64,000 nucleotides of DNA from Evansella clarkii. GTDB lineage: Bacteria; Bacillota; Bacilli; Bacillales; Salisediminibacteriaceae. This document shows, in pieces, positions 19,799 through 33,373 of the stretch (position 1 is the first letter of the stretch; each line of letters begins with the position of its first letter). A program made the translations under genes and the position numbers. The notes under the pieces are model-generated. The model did not search any database. It was not told where the DNA came from and saw nothing but the letters and a program-made list of their open reading frames with translations. The stretch lies in assembly GCF_002019695.1 (NCBI RefSeq), contig NZ_KV917376.1, positions 937,507 through 1,001,506 on the forward strand, given 5' to 3'.

Positions 19799-20161
19799 TT
19801 AAAACTTCAGACCAGCTTCACGTGCTGCGTCTGCAAGTTCTTGTACCCGACCGTGATACAGATATCCGCCACGATCAAATACTACAGTTTCATGACCTTT
19901 TTCCAGGGCACGCTTTGCTACAAGTTCGCCAACTTGGCGCGCTGCTTCTTTATTTCCGCCGTTTTCAAGTTTTAGTTCTTTATCTAAGCTTGAAGCACTA
20001 GCTACTGTAACGCCTGCTACATCATCGATCAGCTGTGCATAGATATGCTTAGAAGAACGGAAAACATTCAAACGAGGACGTTCAGCAGTCCCTGTGATCG
20101 AACGACGAACGTGTGCGTGTCGTTTCTTACGTACCGCATTCTTGTTTGTCTTAGTGATCAT
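19799..20161 (-). CDS. rplR: 50S ribosomal protein L18
   Basis: The 120-residue L18 binds 5S rRNA. The basic N-terminus [14 protein letters not shown] and the ending [20 protein letters not shown] are typical. It precedes rpsE. Confidence 0.97.
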   Translation of the reverse strand: MITKTNKNAVRKKRHAHVRRSITGTAERPRLNVFRSSKHIYAQLIDDVAGVTVASASSLDKELKLENGGNKEAARQVGELVAKRALEKGHETVVFDRGGYLYHGRVQELADAAREAGLKF

Positions 20162-20194
20162 TGAACGTCATTCCTTTCCTTCCGTTATTTAAAC

Positions 20195-20731
20195 TTATTT
20201 ACCTGTCTTACCTTCCTTACGTCGTACATATTCACCTTCATAGCGAATTCCTTTTCCTTTGTAAGGTTCAGGTTTTCTTACAGCGCGAATATTAGAAGCC
20301 AACGCTCCTACGCGTTCCTTGTCAATTCCTTTAACAGTGATTTGCGTATTAGCTGGAACTTCGATTTCTAAACCGTCTTCCGGTACAAATTCCACCTGGT
20401 GGGAAAGACCCACGTTAAGAACAAGCTTGTTTCCGGATTTTTGTGCTCTGTAACCTACACCAACAAGCTCAAGTTTCTTTTCGTAACCTTTAGTTACTCC
20501 CTCAATCATGTTGTTGATTACACTGCGTGTTGTACCATGCAGGGCACGGTGATCTTTATGATCAGAAGGACGTTCAACAACGATTTGATTATCTTCATGC
20601 TTCACAGTCATATCAGCATGAAGCTCTCTGTTCAACTCGCCTTTAGGTCCTTTTACAGTAATGTTGTTTCCTTCGAGTTTCACTTCAACTCCTGAAGGAA
20701 GCTCTATAGGTTTTAAACCAATACGAGACAT
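20195..20731 (-). CDS. rplF: 50S ribosomal protein L6
   Basis: The 178-residue L6 has two related domains and the C-terminal signature [25 protein letters not shown]. It sits near the factor-binding site of the large subunit. Confidence 0.97.
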   Translation of the reverse strand: MSRIGLKPIELPSGVEVKLEGNNITVKGPKGELNRELHADMTVKHEDNQIVVERPSDHKDHRALHGTTRSVINNMIEGVTKGYEKKLELVGVGYRAQKSGNKLVLNVGLSHQVEFVPEDGLEIEVPANTQITVKGIDKERVGALASNIRAVRKPEPYKGKGIRYEGEYVRRKEGKTGK

Positions 20732-20760
20732 ACCTTACACCTCCATTCTTCCGTACGATA

Positions 20761-21159
20761 TTACCAAACGTAGGCTACTACTTCTCCCCCAACCTTTTGT
20801 TGGCGGGCTTCTTTATCTGTAATCATTCCATTAGATGATGAAATGATAGCGATTCCCAATCCTCCAAGTACACGTGGAAGCTCATCAGCTTTTGCGTATA
20901 CACGAAGTCCTGGCTTACTGATTCTCTTAAGTCCAGTGATTACACGCTCGTTGTTAGCACCATACTTAAGGAAAATACGAAGGATACCTTGTTTGTTATC
21001 CTCAATAAATTCATAGTCGCGCACGAAACCTTCACGCTTTAAAATCTCAGCAACTTCACGCTTAATCTTTGAAGCTGGAAGCTCCAAACTATTGTGGCGG
21101 ACCATATTCGCATTTCGAATTCTAGTCAGCATATCAGCAATTGGATCTGTCATGACCAT
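20761..21159 (-). CDS. rpsH: 30S ribosomal protein S8
   Basis: The 132-residue S8 binds the central domain of 16S rRNA and shows the end motif [26 protein letters not shown]. An ATG two codons inside is an alternative start; GGAGG at eight bases favours 21159. Confidence 0.96.
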   Translation of the reverse strand: MVMTDPIADMLTRIRNANMVRHNSLELPASKIKREVAEILKREGFVRDYEFIEDNKQGILRIFLKYGANNERVITGLKRISKPGLRVYAKADELPRVLGGLGIAIISSSNGMITDKEARQQKVGGEVVAYVW

Positions 21160-21186
21160 CGTATTTACCTCCTTCCCTAAACGGAA

Positions 21187-21372
21187 TTACCAGCTAGCTT
21201 TTTTGACGCCCGGAATTTGACCTTTGTACGCAAGTTCACGGAAGCAGATACGGCAAAGCTTGAACTTACGAAGTACACTGTGTGGTCGTCCGCAGCGTTC
21301 GCATCGAGTATATTCTTGCACCTGAAACTTTTTCGGTCTTTTTGCTTTAGCGATCATTGATTTTTTCGCCAA
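21187..21372 (-). CDS. rpsZ: 30S ribosomal protein S14, zinc-binding short form
   Basis: The protein has 61 residues from a TTG at 21372 with GAGGAG upstream. Starting at the in-frame GTG three codons earlier would overlap that site. The four cysteines CERC and CRIC form the zinc ribbon of the type Z S14, the main form in Bacillus. Confidence 0.95.
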   Translation of the reverse strand: MAKKSMIAKAKRPKKFQVQEYTRCERCGRPHSVLRKFKLCRICFRELAYKGQIPGVKKASW

Positions 21373-21401
21373 GGTCGTCACTCCTCTCTTTTGGCAGTTT
21401 G

Positions 21402-21941
21402 TTATTTTTGAAACGGCATGCCCATTTGAGTGAGTAGTTCACGTGCTTCTTCGTCTGAATTGGCCGTTGTAACGATGACGATATCCATACCGCGAACTTT
21501 ATCAACTTTATCGTACTCAATCTCTGGGAAAATCAGCTGTTCTTTAACACCTAATGTATAGTTACCTCGTCCGTCAAAGGCCTTTTTAGATACACCACGG
21601 AAGTCACGTACACGTGGTAAAGAAACACTTACAAGTTTATCAAGGAAATCATACATACGCTCTCCGCGCAGCGTTACTTTCGCGCCGATTGGCATACCTT
21701 CACGAAGCTTAAAGCCCGCGATTGATTTCTTTGCTTTTGTAATTAAAGGTTTCTGACCGGAGATAGCTGTAAGTTCCTCAACTGCTTTATCAAGCACTTT
21801 TGAGTTTTGTACAGCATCACCAACACCCATGTTAATTACGATCTTCTCAACCTTAGGTACTTCCATTACAGAAGCATAATTGAATTTATCAGCTAATGCA
21901 GGAACAATTTCCTGTCTGTATTTCTCTTGCAGACGATTCAT
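21402..21941 (-). CDS. rplE: 50S ribosomal protein L5
   Basis: The 179-residue L5 binds 5S rRNA and contacts P-site tRNA. It has [16 protein letters not shown] and the conserved [17 protein letters not shown]. It lies between rplX and rpsZ. Confidence 0.97.
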   Translation of the reverse strand: MNRLQEKYRQEIVPALADKFNYASVMEVPKVEKIVINMGVGDAVQNSKVLDKAVEELTAISGQKPLITKAKKSIAGFKLREGMPIGAKVTLRGERMYDFLDKLVSVSLPRVRDFRGVSKKAFDGRGNYTLGVKEQLIFPEIEYDKVDKVRGMDIVIVTTANSDEEARELLTQMGMPFQK

Positions 21942-21970
21942 TGAGTTAACCTCCTTTCAACCACCAGCGA

Positions 21971-22297
21971 TTACTTATCAAGAACTTCGCCGGACTTTTT
22001 AGCGACTCTGACTTTTTTTCCGTTTTCCTCTTTATACCCGACACGTGTTGGCTCGTTTGTTTTTGGATCAAGTGGCATTACGTTTGAAACGTGAATTGGA
22101 GCTTCTTGATTCAAAATACCGCCTTGCGGGTTAGCTTGTGATGGCTTAGAATGCTTCTTCACCATGTTTACACCTTCAACAAGTACACGGGACTTGCTTG
22201 GGTAAGCTTCAAGGATTTTACCTTCCTTGCCTTTGTCTTTTCCAGAGATAACTTTAACAGTATCTCCTTTTTTGACATGCATTTTTACCTGAGACAT
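21971..22297 (-). CDS. rplX: 50S ribosomal protein L24
   Basis: The 108-residue L24 carries an N-terminal KOW motif ([20 protein letters not shown]) and initiates large-subunit assembly. The start at MSQVK adds a few residues before the MHVKKGD seen in relatives. Confidence 0.96.
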   Translation of the reverse strand: MSQVKMHVKKGDTVKVISGKDKGKEGKILEAYPSKSRVLVEGVNMVKKHSKPSQANPQGGILNQEAPIHVSNVMPLDPKTNEPTRVGYKEENGKKVRVAKKSGEVLDK

Positions 22298-22338
22298 AAG
22301 GGCACCTCCTTAAGACCTATATTTCCGTTCATTTATGA

Positions 22339-22707
22339 TTAAAGTACTTCAGGAGCTAAAGACACGATCTTCATAAACTGATTGTCACGCAGTTCACGTG
22401 CAACCGGGCCGAAGATACGTGTGCCTCGAGGGCTCTTATCGTCACGTACAATTACTGCCGCATTTTCATCAAATTTGATATAAGATCCGTCTGGACGGCG
22501 AGCACCGCTCTTAGAACGAACGATTACTGCGCGTACAACTTCACCTTTCTTGACAACGCCACCGGGTGTTGCCTGCTTTACAGAACAGACAATAATGTCT
22601 CCAATGTTTGCAGTCTTACGGCCGGTGCCTCCAAGAACTTTAATGCACTGTACTTCACGAGCTCCAGAGTTATCAGCTACTTTTAATCGGCTTTCTTGTT
22701 GAATCAT
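22339..22707 (-). CDS. rplN: 50S ribosomal protein L14
   Basis: The 122-residue L14 has the universally conserved [16 protein letters not shown] start and the [10 protein letters not shown] segment. It takes part in the subunit bridge and is the usual target of ribosome silencing factor. Confidence 0.97.
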   Translation of the reverse strand: MIQQESRLKVADNSGAREVQCIKVLGGTGRKTANIGDIIVCSVKQATPGGVVKKGEVVRAVIVRSKSGARRPDGSYIKFDENAAVIVRDDKSPRGTRIFGPVARELRDNQFMKIVSLAPEVL

Positions 22708-22749
22708 TGATTCTTTACCTCCCTTCAGGTAAGCAAACGTAAACTTCTA

Positions 22750-23013
22750 TTAGATAATTACCGCTTCTTCAATAACTTCTATGAGACGGAAACGCTTATC
22801 CTTTGATAGCGGACGAGTTTCCATAATGCGTACGATATCTCCAGTTTTAGCTGTATTGTTTTCATCATGAGCCTTAAACTTTTTAGAATATCTTACACGT
22901 TTCCCATAGAGCGGCGCTTTTTTGTAAGTTTCTACAACAACTGTAATGGTTTTGTCCATCTTATCAGATACGACGCGACCAGTATAAGTCTTGCGGTTGT
23001 TACGTTCTGTCAT
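22750..23013 (-). CDS. rpsQ: 30S ribosomal protein S17
   Basis: The 87-residue S17 is an OB-fold primary binder of 16S rRNA, with [17 protein letters not shown] and [10 protein letters not shown]. Confidence 0.97.
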   Translation of the reverse strand: MTERNNRKTYTGRVVSDKMDKTITVVVETYKKAPLYGKRVRYSKKFKAHDENNTAKTGDIVRIMETRPLSKDKRFRLIEVIEEAVII

Positions 23014-23034
23014 TGCGCAAGCCTCCTCTCAGGA

Positions 23035-24324
<1,290 letters not shown>

Positions 24325-24326
24325 AC

Positions 24327-24668
24327 TTATCCCTCCTTCTTTTCTGTTAGAACAACCGTAATATGGCTAGTACGTTTGTTGATTCTGCTCGCACGTCCCA
24401 TTGCACGTGGGCGGAATCTTTTCAGTGTAATTCCTTCGTCTACAAAAATTTTATCAACAACCAGGCTGTCTGGTTCCATTTCATAGTTATGCTCAGCGTT
24501 CGCGATTGCAGAGTTGAGTAACTTCTCAACAACTGGAGATGCTTTTTTCGGTGTATGACGCAGGATAGAAATTGCTTCTCCTACTCCCTTACCGCGAATT
24601 AAGTCAACCACTAGGCGAACTTTACGAGGAGCAATGCGCACTTGTTTCGCAACTGCTTTTGCTTCCAT
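24327..24668 (-). CDS. rplV: 50S ribosomal protein L22
   Basis: The 113-residue L22 has the beta-hairpin [19 protein letters not shown] that reaches the peptide tunnel, where macrolide-resistance changes occur. No unusual change is visible. It ends two bases before rpsC. Confidence 0.97.
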   Translation of the reverse strand: MEAKAVAKQVRIAPRKVRLVVDLIRGKGVGEAISILRHTPKKASPVVEKLLNSAIANAEHNYEMEPDSLVVDKIFVDEGITLKRFRPRAMGRASRINKRTSHITVVLTEKKEG

Positions 24669-24690
24669 GGAAAGTACCTCCCCTCTTTAA

Positions 24691-24963
24691 TTAACGTCTT
24701 GTTTTCTTATCGTCTGCTGCATGGCCTTTATAAGTTCTTGTAGGTGCAAACTCACCTAGCTTATGTCCAACCATATCTTCAGAAATATAAACTGGTACGT
24801 GTTTACGTCCGTCATAGACGGCAATTGTATGTCCGATGAATTCCGGGAAAATAGTAGAGCGACGAGACCAAGTTTTTATTAATCTCTTGTCATCTCCCAT
24901 TGCTTCTACTTTCTTCATTAAATGTTCATCGACAAAAGGTCCTTTTTTCAGGCTGCGACCCAT
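24691..24963 (-). CDS. rpsS: 30S ribosomal protein S19
   Basis: The 90-residue S19 starts [18 protein letters not shown] and contains [20 protein letters not shown]. It works with S13 in the head of the small subunit. Confidence 0.97.
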   Translation of the reverse strand: MGRSLKKGPFVDEHLMKKVEAMGDDKRLIKTWSRRSTIFPEFIGHTIAVYDGRKHVPVYISEDMVGHKLGEFAPTRTYKGHAADDKKTRR

Positions 24964-25026
24964 GATTGTACCTCCCTTCGTGATTGACCTACGGCTCTGC
25001 CACTTGAGAACCGTAGCACAATCCCG

Positions 25027-25857
25027 TTATTTTTTGCGACGACGCACAATGTATTTATCCGTGTCTTTGTTTTTCTTACGTGTTTTGTATCCAAGAGTTG
25101 GTTTACCCCATGGAGACATAGGTGATTTACGTCCGATTGGCGCACGGCCTTCACCACCACCGTGTGGGTGATCAACAGGGTTCATAACGGAACCACGTAC
25201 TGTTGGGCGCTTACCTAACCAGCGTGAACGACCAGCTTTACCAATGTTCACAAGTTCGTGCTCAACGTTACCTACCTGGCCGATAGAAGCGCGGCAAGTA
25301 GAAAGGATTAAACGAGTCTCACCGGAACGAAGACGAACCAGTACATAATCTCCTTCTTTACCTAAAAGCTGAGCTTCCGCACCTGCAGAGCGCACTAATT
25401 GTCCACCTTTGCCAGGACGAAGTTCGATGTTGTGAATGACAGTACCAACTGGAATGTCTCTTAACTGAAGAGCATTACCAATTTTAATGTCAGCATCTTT
25501 ACCTGACATGATTTCCATGCCTACTTTTAGTCCTTTCGGAGCTAAGATGTAACGCTTCTCACCATCTGCATAGTTGATTAAAGCGATATTAGCAGAACGG
25601 TTCGGATCGTATTCGATCGTAGCAACGCGGCCTGGAATTCCATCTTTATCACGTTTAAAGTCAATAACACGATATTGACGCTTATGTCCGCCACCTTGAT
25701 GACGTACAGTTAATCTACCTTGGTTGTTACGTCCGCCTTTTCTCTTAACTGGTTCAAGCAGAGATTTTTCTGGCTTGTCTGTAGTGATTTCCTGGAAATC
25801 AAGTACAGTCATTCCACGGCGGCCGTTAGATGTCGGTTTGTACTTTTTAATAGCCAT
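25027..25857 (-). CDS. rplB: 50S ribosomal protein L2
   Basis: The 276-residue L2 is full length. The C-terminal [15 protein letters not shown] holds the conserved His near the peptidyl-transferase centre. It follows rplW. Confidence 0.98.
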   Translation of the reverse strand: MAIKKYKPTSNGRRGMTVLDFQEITTDKPEKSLLEPVKRKGGRNNQGRLTVRHQGGGHKRQYRVIDFKRDKDGIPGRVATIEYDPNRSANIALINYADGEKRYILAPKGLKVGMEIMSGKDADIKIGNALQLRDIPVGTVIHNIELRPGKGGQLVRSAGAEAQLLGKEGDYVLVRLRSGETRLILSTCRASIGQVGNVEHELVNIGKAGRSRWLGKRPTVRGSVMNPVDHPHGGGEGRAPIGRKSPMSPWGKPTLGYKTRKKNKDTDKYIVRRRKK

Positions 25858-25885
25858 CAGCTTTCCCTCCTTCTCTTAAAACTTT

Positions 25886-26176
25886 TTATACACCTTCAAA
25901 GAATTCTAGTTCTTTGCTGTCTGGTGTAAGTTGTACAATGGCTTTCTTGCGCTTGCGAGTGTAGCCTGTATGACGTCCGAAACGACGGAACTTACCTTTG
26001 TAATTCATAGTGTTAACTTTAGCAACAGTAACTCCGAAGATTTCCTCGATAGCATTTTTGATCTCAGTCTTGTTTGCGCGAGGGTCTACTTCAAACGTGT
26101 ACTTTTGCTCAGTCATTAGATCAGTAGAACGTTCTGTTATAACGGGGCGCTTAATAATATCACGTGCGTCTGCCAT
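25886..26176 (-). CDS. rplW: 50S ribosomal protein L23
   Basis: The 96-residue L23 has the [16 protein letters not shown] start and the [16 protein letters not shown] motif. It docks trigger factor and SRP at the tunnel exit. The start overlaps the rplD stop. Confidence 0.97.
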   Translation of the reverse strand: MADARDIIKRPVITERSTDLMTEQKYTFEVDPRANKTEIKNAIEEIFGVTVAKVNTMNYKGKFRRFGRHTGYTRKRKKAIVQLTPDSKELEFFEGV

Positions 26177-26799
26177 TATGCAAGCACCTCCTCTACCTTT
26201 TTCACAGCATCCTGAGTAATGATCAGCTGATCATGGTTAAGAAGATCAAGAACATTAACTCCCTCTGCAGTGATGAATTTTACGCCTGGGATGTTGCGTG
26301 CAGATAATGCCACAGCATCGTTGTAATCTGCAGTTACAACAAGCGCCTTTTTCTCCACAGAAAGTCCGCTTAATGTGTTAAGCATTTCTTTCGTCTTAGG
26401 AGTTTCAAAGTTTAATCCTTCCAGTACGCGAATTTCTTCTGAATTCACTTTGGAAGAAAGAGCAGATTTCAACGCCAGACGACGTTGTTTTTTCGGTAAT
26501 TTATATGCGTAGCTGCGTGGTGTTGGTCCGAATGCAACTCCACCGCCAACCCAAATTGGTGAACGGATAGATCCGTGACGCGCACGGCCTGTTCCTTTTT
26601 GTCGCCATGGTTTACGTCCGCCGCCGCGAACATCAGAACGACCTTTTACGGCATGTGTACCTTGTCGTTGAGATGCTTGTTGCATCACAACAGCGTCAAA
26701 CATAACACTTTCATTTGGTTCGATTCCGAACACGTTATCTGAAAGTTCAATATCGCCTACTTGTGAGCCAGCTTGATTGTACAAAGTAACTTTAGGCAT
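26176..26799 (-). CDS. rplD: 50S ribosomal protein L4
   Basis: The 207-residue L4 has the long tunnel loop [20 protein letters not shown]. In E. coli L4 represses the S10 operon; that mechanism is not established in Bacillus. Confidence 0.97.
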   Translation of the reverse strand: MPKVTLYNQAGSQVGDIELSDNVFGIEPNESVMFDAVVMQQASQRQGTHAVKGRSDVRGGGRKPWRQKGTGRARHGSIRSPIWVGGGVAFGPTPRSYAYKLPKKQRRLALKSALSSKVNSEEIRVLEGLNFETPKTKEMLNTLSGLSVEKKALVVTADYNDAVALSARNIPGVKFITAEGVNVLDLLNHDQLIITQDAVKKVEEVLA

Positions 26800-26826
26800 C
26801 TGGGGCTCCTCCTTTCCTTAACGGTC

Positions 26827-27459
26827 TTATTGAGCTGCCTTTACTGCTGATTTAACTGTAACAAAGCTCTTCTTAGCTCCTGGTACATTTCCTTTAACAA
26901 GCAGTAAGTTGCGCTCTGTATCTACACGAACGATTTCTAAGTTTTGGATAGTCACTTGCTCTCCACCCATACGTCCAGGTAGTAATTTACCTTTTCTAAC
27001 GTGCATTGGGTCTACAGGACCCATTGAACCAGGACGACGGTGATAACGGGAACCGTGGGACATTGGTCCGCGGGACTGGTTGTGGCGTTTGATTGCGCCG
27101 GCAAAACCTTTACCCTTGGATGTTCCGGTTACGTCCACGATATCTCCTTCTGCAAATGTATCAACTTTGACTTCCTGACCAATTTCATATTCCGTTGCTT
27201 CTACATTACGGAATTCCTTAACGAAGCGCTTAGGATTTGTCTTCGCTTTCTCCGCATGACCTTTTTGAGGTTTGTTACGGTGGCTTTCTTTCTTGTCAGC
27301 AACACCAAGCTGGATAGATTCGTATCCATCGCTCTCAACTGTTTTCTTTTGAAGTACTACGTTAGGAGCAGCTTCGATTACAGTTACAGGAACAACCTCT
27401 CCGTTCTCAGCAAAAATCTGAGTCATACCTAATTTAATACCTAAGATTCCTTTGGCCAT
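26827..27459 (-). CDS. rplC: 50S ribosomal protein L3
   Basis: The 210-residue L3 starts [16 protein letters not shown] and contains the [13 protein letters not shown] loop that reaches the peptidyl-transferase centre. It is an early assembly protein. Confidence 0.97.
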   Translation of the reverse strand: MAKGILGIKLGMTQIFAENGEVVPVTVIEAAPNVVLQKKTVESDGYESIQLGVADKKESHRNKPQKGHAEKAKTNPKRFVKEFRNVEATEYEIGQEVKVDTFAEGDIVDVTGTSKGKGFAGAIKRHNQSRGPMSHGSRYHRRPGSMGPVDPMHVRKGKLLPGRMGGEQVTIQNLEIVRVDTERNLLLVKGNVPGAKKSFVTVKSAVKAAQ

Positions 27460-27495
27460 GAGTCACACCTCCTATTAATCATTGAATTTCATTTA

Positions 27496-27921
<426 letters not shown>

Positions 27922-27940
27922 TCAGTGACCAACATTAAAT

Positions 27941-27969
27941 ATTATACACAAAATAAGTATCTAAAGCAA
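27941..27969 (-). promoter_or_regulatory. Promoter of the S10-spc-alpha superoperon
   Basis: TTGCTT (27964-27969) and a perfect TATAAT (27941-27946) are 17 bases apart, about 140 bases upstream of rpsJ. The leader between them and rpsJ holds an inverted repeat, CACACC with GGTGTG, near 27866-27897. No other promoter this strong was noticed further down the run. Confidence 0.85.
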
Positions 27970-28219
27970 GAAATTCTTTAAAATCTTTTTTTGTGCTCAC
28001 ATTTGCTTATTATACATGGGTGTAATCAGGTTTTCAAGGGGGCATTAAGGATTTTCACGGAGAGGAAATCTTACCAGTTTTCAATAGTGATGATACCTTC
28101 TATTAATATAGAAGAAAGTATCGCAAAAATTTGCAGATAGTCATTAAGGGCAGCGATCTCCATGTAAGATTTGAGAATCTGCGCTAACTTTTTGTTTATT
28201 AACAGGCTTTAGGATTCTG

Positions 28220-28278
28220 GTTCCGTTATTTGCTAGTTTCACGGCTAAAACCACGAAATTATTTGCTAATAACGGAAC
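28220..28278. repeat. Inverted repeat with nested direct repeat in the tuf-rpsJ spacer
   Basis: The spacer 27970-28395 holds no gene. Within it, GTTCCGTTATT at 28220-28230 pairs with AATAACGGAAC at 28268-28278, a perfect 11-bp inverted repeat around 37 bases. Inside the same stretch, TTATTTGCTA is directly repeated at 28226-28235 and 28259-28268. It has no T run, so it is not a simple terminator. The function is unknown. Confidence 0.5.
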
Positions 28279-28395
28279 GTGGAACCTATACAACTCCTTG
28301 AAGTGTCCTTTTTATCTATTTAGCGGAATGAGGATTCGCTTTGCCCGCCCTCGTCCGCTTTTGCTCATTTATTCCCATTATACTTTTTTCAGATC

Positions 28396-28430
28396 AAAAA
28401 AAAACACTGCAGAATAATTCCTGCAGTGTT
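28396..28430 (-). terminator. Terminator after tuf
   Basis: A perfect 10-bp stem (28403-28412 with 28421-28430) is followed by a run of T on the minus strand. It ends the str operon 16 bases past the tuf stop. Confidence 0.92.
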
Positions 28431-28445
28431 TCATTAGTTAATTGA

Positions 28446-29636
<1,191 letters not shown>

Positions 29637-29680
29637 GTTTGAATTCCTCCTTAAATTGAGAAAAGTTTTTTTATTTTAGG

Positions 29681-29722
29681 AAGAAAGGCAAGTGAAGCAC
29701 TGATGCCCTTTTTACCTTTCTT
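29681..29722. other. Hairpin in the fusA-tuf spacer
   Basis: AAGAAAGG (29681-29688) pairs with CCTTTCTT (29715-29722) around a 26-base loop. It lies between fusA and tuf and may act in RNA processing or partial termination. No clear T run follows. Confidence 0.35.
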
Positions 29723-29761
29723 AGCTTACAACAAAATTAATTGCGAAACAATATTTACTGC

Positions 29762-31840
29762 TTATTGTCCTGCATTTTTCTTGATAATTTCTTCACCAAT
29801 ACTCTTAGGAACTTCTTCGTAGTGGTCGAAGTGCATAGTATACTGCCCACGGCCCTGCGTGTTAGAACGTAGTGATGTTGCGTAACCGAACATTTCAGCT
29901 AACGGTACCATCGCTTTAACGATCTGTGCATTACCACGTGCATCCATACCTTCTACACGTCCACGACGGGATGTGATATCACCCATGATGTCTCCCATAT
30001 ATTCTTCAGGGATTACAACTTCAACGCGCATGATTGGCTCAAGAAGAACAGGATTACACTTGTTCTTTGCTTCTTTCAGTGCCATTGACGCAGCTACTTT
30101 AAACGCCATCTCGTTGGAGTCAACATCGTGATAAGATCCGTCAAATAATTTTGCTTTAACGTCAATTAACGGATAACCAGCTAAAAGACCATTATCTAAT
30201 GAATCTTCAAGACCTGCTTTTACAGACGGGATGTATTCACGAGGAACAACCCCTCCGACAACAGCATCTTCAAATTCAAAACCAGCGCCCTCTTCATTTG
30301 GAGAGAACTCTACCCAAACGTGACCATATTGTCCGCGTCCACCAGATTGGCGTACGAACTTACCTTCACATTTAGCAGCCTGGCGAATTGTTTCACGATA
30401 AGATACTTGTGGAGCACCAACATTCGCTTCTACTTTGAATTCACGTTTCATTCGGTCAACGATGATATCAAGGTGAAGTTCACCCATACCAGCGATGATC
30501 GTTTGTCCAGTTTCTTCATCAGTGTGAGTACGGAATGTTGGATCTTCTTCAGCAAGCTTAGCAAGCGCCATACCCATTTTGTCCTGGTCAGCCTTAGATT
30601 TAGGCTCAACGGACAAGCTGATTACAGGCTCTGGGAACTCCATGGACTCAAGAATAACAAGACTCTTTTCATCACAAAGTGTATCCCCAGTGGAAGTATC
30701 TTTAAGGCCTACGCCTGCAGCGATATCTCCTGCATAAACTGTTGCGATCTCTTCACGGTGGTTCGCGTGCATCTGAAGGATACGTCCCATTCTTTCACGC
30801 TTATCTTTAGAAGAGTTTCGAACGTAAGAACCTGCATTTACTGTTCCGGAATATACTCGGAAGAATGTAAGCTTACCAACGTAAGGATCAGTCATAACTT
30901 TAAACGCTAAAGCAGCGAATGGCTCGTCATCACTGGACTTACGGACAACTTCTTCCTCTGAATCCGGTTTGATACCTTTGATTGCCTCAACATCAGTTGG
31001 TGCAGGAAGGTAATCAATTACTGCGTCAAGCATTAACTGAACACCTTTGTTTTTGAAGGCAGAACCACAGATAACTGGGTAGAATTCAACGTTTACTGTA
31101 CCTTTACGGATCGCAGCTTTAATTTCATCAGTTGTAAGCTCTTCCCCTTCAAGATATTTCATCATTAATTCTTCATCCAGCTCTGATACTGCTTCGATAA
31201 GCTTCTCGCGGTACTCGTCCGCCTGTGCTTTATACTCTTCCGGAATCTCTTTAGCATCAGTACGAGTGCCAAGGTCGTCTTCATAGAAATAAGCTTTCAT
31301 TTCTACAAGATCGATGATTCCTTCAAAGTCATCCTCTGCTCCGATTGGAAGCTGAATAGCGTGCGCATTCGCACCAAGACGGTCATGCAGAGTGCCTAGT
31401 GAATAAATGAAATCAGCACCCATCTTGTCCATTTTGTTTACGAAAACAACACGAGGAACGCCATAAGTTGTAGCCTGGCGCCAAACTGTTTCTGTCTGCG
31501 GCTCAACACCGGACTGGGCGTCAAGTACCGCAACAGCACCATCTAGTACACGAAGAGAACGTTCAACCTCAACTGTGAAGTCTACGTGTCCTGGTGTGTC
31601 GATGATGTTTACACGATGGCCTTTCCATTGTGCAGTTGTTGCAGCAGAAGTAATTGTGATTCCACGCTCTTGCTCTTGCTCCATCCAGTCCATCTGGGAA
31701 GCACCTTCGTGGGTTTCACCAATTTTATGGATTCGGCCTGTATAGAAAAGTACTCGTTCTGTTGTTGTTGTTTTACCAGCATCAATGTGAGCCATGATAC
31801 CGATATTACGAGTTTTTTCTAAGGAGAACTCTCTTGCCAT
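29762..31840 (-). CDS. fusA: Elongation factor G
   Basis: The 692-residue GTPase drives translocation. G motifs are [20 protein letters not shown] and NKMD, followed by the usual five-domain layout ending in the [16 protein letters not shown] segment. No change at fusidic-acid positions was obvious. It lies between rpsG and tuf. Confidence 0.98.
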   Translation of the reverse strand: MAREFSLEKTRNIGIMAHIDAGKTTTTERVLFYTGRIHKIGETHEGASQMDWMEQEQERGITITSAATTAQWKGHRVNIIDTPGHVDFTVEVERSLRVLDGAVAVLDAQSGVEPQTETVWRQATTYGVPRVVFVNKMDKMGADFIYSLGTLHDRLGANAHAIQLPIGAEDDFEGIIDLVEMKAYFYEDDLGTRTDAKEIPEEYKAQADEYREKLIEAVSELDEELMMKYLEGEELTTDEIKAAIRKGTVNVEFYPVICGSAFKNKGVQLMLDAVIDYLPAPTDVEAIKGIKPDSEEEVVRKSSDDEPFAALAFKVMTDPYVGKLTFFRVYSGTVNAGSYVRNSSKDKRERMGRILQMHANHREEIATVYAGDIAAGVGLKDTSTGDTLCDEKSLVILESMEFPEPVISLSVEPKSKADQDKMGMALAKLAEEDPTFRTHTDEETGQTIIAGMGELHLDIIVDRMKREFKVEANVGAPQVSYRETIRQAAKCEGKFVRQSGGRGQYGHVWVEFSPNEEGAGFEFEDAVVGGVVPREYIPSVKAGLEDSLDNGLLAGYPLIDVKAKLFDGSYHDVDSNEMAFKVAASMALKEAKNKCNPVLLEPIMRVEVVIPEEYMGDIMGDITSRRGRVEGMDARGNAQIVKAMVPLAEMFGYATSLRSNTQGRGQYTMHFDHYEEVPKSIGEEIIKKNAGQ

Positions 31841-31978
31841 TGGTAAATTTCTCCTTCCTGTGTGAAGATAGTATGTTTTTTTGGATTGTCGCAGTCTAAG
31901 GAAGGTAACCCTCCCCCAAGACTGACTAATCCTTTTATTCTTTCTCCGGCAAAGAACAATCTTTTCCGGCTGTTACTT

Positions 31979-32449
31979 TTACCAGCGGTAGTGAGCAAAT
32001 GCTTTGTTTGCTTCAGCCATGCGGTGAGTGTCCTCACGCTTCTTCACAGCAGCACCAGTATTGTTTGCAGCGTCGATAATCTCGTTAGCTAAACGCTCTT
32101 CCATTGTCTTTTCACCGCGAAGGCGAGCATAGCTCACTAACCAGCGAAGACCAAGAGTTGTACGGCGTTCAGGTTTAACTTCGATCGGTACCTGGTAGTT
32201 TGCACCACCTACACGACGAGCTTTAACTTCAAGAACTGGCATAATGTTTTTAAGAGCATTTTCGAAAACTTCCTGTGGATCGTTTCCAGTGCGCTCCTGC
32301 ACTAATTCAAATGCTTTATAAAGAATTGTCTGAGCTTTCCCTCTTTTACCGTCAACCATAATGCGGTTGATTAAACGAGTTACAAGCTTGGAATTATATA
32401 ATGGATCTGGCAGAACATCTCTGCGAGGTACAGGTCCTTTACGAGGCAT
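31979..32449 (-). CDS. rpsG: 30S ribosomal protein S7
   Basis: The 156-residue S7 starts [16 protein letters not shown] and ends [11 protein letters not shown]. It organises the 3' domain of 16S rRNA. It follows rpsL after 65 bases. Confidence 0.97.
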   Translation of the reverse strand: MPRKGPVPRRDVLPDPLYNSKLVTRLINRIMVDGKRGKAQTILYKAFELVQERTGNDPQEVFENALKNIMPVLEVKARRVGGANYQVPIEVKPERRTTLGLRWLVSYARLRGEKTMEERLANEIIDAANNTGAAVKKREDTHRMAEANKAFAHYRW

Positions 32450-32514
32450 CCAGATTCCCTCCTTTCAAGTATCTGAAACCCTGGCGTTTGTCAGCCGGGT
32501 CTCTGTTAATGTAA

Positions 32515-32928
32515 TTATTTCTTAGGTCTCTTTGTACCGTATTTTGAACGGCCCTGCATGCGGTTTTCAACACCGGCAGTATCAAGTGCTCCACGTACGA
32601 TATGGTAACGTACACCCGGTAAGTCTTTAACACGTCCGCCGCGGATCAGTACCACACTGTGCTCTTGAAGGTTATGGCCAATTCCAGGAATATAAGCCGT
32701 CACCTCAATTCCGTTAGTTAAACGCACACGAGCATATTTACGAAGTGCTGAGTTCGGTTTCTTCGGTGTCATCGTACCTACACGAGTACATACTCCACGC
32801 TTCTGAGGAGAGCTTTGGTCAGTTTGTACCTTTTTGAAACTGTTGTATCCTTTGTTAAGCGCCGGAGAGTCAGATTTTTGGATCTTTGACTTACGGCCGC
32901 CACGTACTAGCTGATTAATAGTAGGCAT
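32515..32928 (-). CDS. rpsL: 30S ribosomal protein S12
   Basis: The 137-residue S12 sits in the decoding centre. The streptomycin-related segments [11 protein letters not shown] and [14 protein letters not shown] are wild type, so no rpsL-type resistance is seen. It is the first ribosomal gene of the str operon. Confidence 0.97.
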   Translation of the reverse strand: MPTINQLVRGGRKSKIQKSDSPALNKGYNSFKKVQTDQSSPQKRGVCTRVGTMTPKKPNSALRKYARVRLTNGIEVTAYIPGIGHNLQEHSVVLIRGGRVKDLPGVRYHIVRGALDTAGVENRMQGRSKYGTKRPKK

Positions 32929-32999
32929 GTTTTTTCCTCCTTCCCTCTAAGGATTTATAAGTCCACTGGTCCAGGTGGTTCATAAATTTGTAAAAGGAA

Positions 33000-33035
33000 A
33001 GTTTTTGCCAGCAGCGAACACCGATGGCAAAAACT
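33000..33035 (-). terminator. Terminator or attenuator between the L7Ae-like gene and rpsL
   Basis: An 11-bp perfect stem (33000-33010 with 33025-33035) is followed by a T-rich tract on the minus strand. It starts five bases past the L7Ae-like stop. It may end the rpoBC transcript or let part of it read into rpsL. Confidence 0.7.
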
Positions 33036-33040
33036 CTTTT

Positions 33041-33289
33041 TTACTTTTTAATAGCTACAGTCGCTGCGCTGACATCAATTCCGCATGCTTTTCCAAGCTT
33101 TTTCATAGAGTCCACTTTAATAGTGGGAACCTCCTGCCTGTCAGCTAAAGTAATTACTTTTTGCAACACGCGGGGATCGGCGTCTTCTGCAACGATCAGT
33201 TCTTTGACCTGCTTATCTTCCAGTGCTTTAAGCGTCTGTTTCGTGCCCACGACTATTTCCGCTGCCTGCACTACTTTTTCATAAGACAT
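33041..33289 (-). CDS. rplGB: L7Ae-family kink-turn RNA-binding protein (YbxF-like)
   Basis: The 82-residue protein has the L7Ae fold, with VVGTKQTLKALEDKQVKELIVAEDADP and the C-terminal GKACGIDVSAATVAI. Bacillus YbxF binds K-turn RNAs and is ribosome-associated in growth. Its place between rpoC and rpsL is conserved. Confidence 0.92.
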   Translation of the reverse strand: MSYEKVVQAAEIVVGTKQTLKALEDKQVKELIVAEDADPRVLQKVITLADRQEVPTIKVDSMKKLGKACGIDVSAATVAIKK

Positions 33290-33373
33290 TTTACATCCTC
33301 CAAAGCATCAGGTATTTGGCACACTTAGATATATTACCACCGGAGATTTACAGTGTCAATGATTTATTTAAAT

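Noticed and set aside
32515..32928. Streptomycin-resistance changes in rpsL
   Set aside because: The Lys and Pro positions in [11 protein letters not shown] and [10 protein letters not shown] are wild type.
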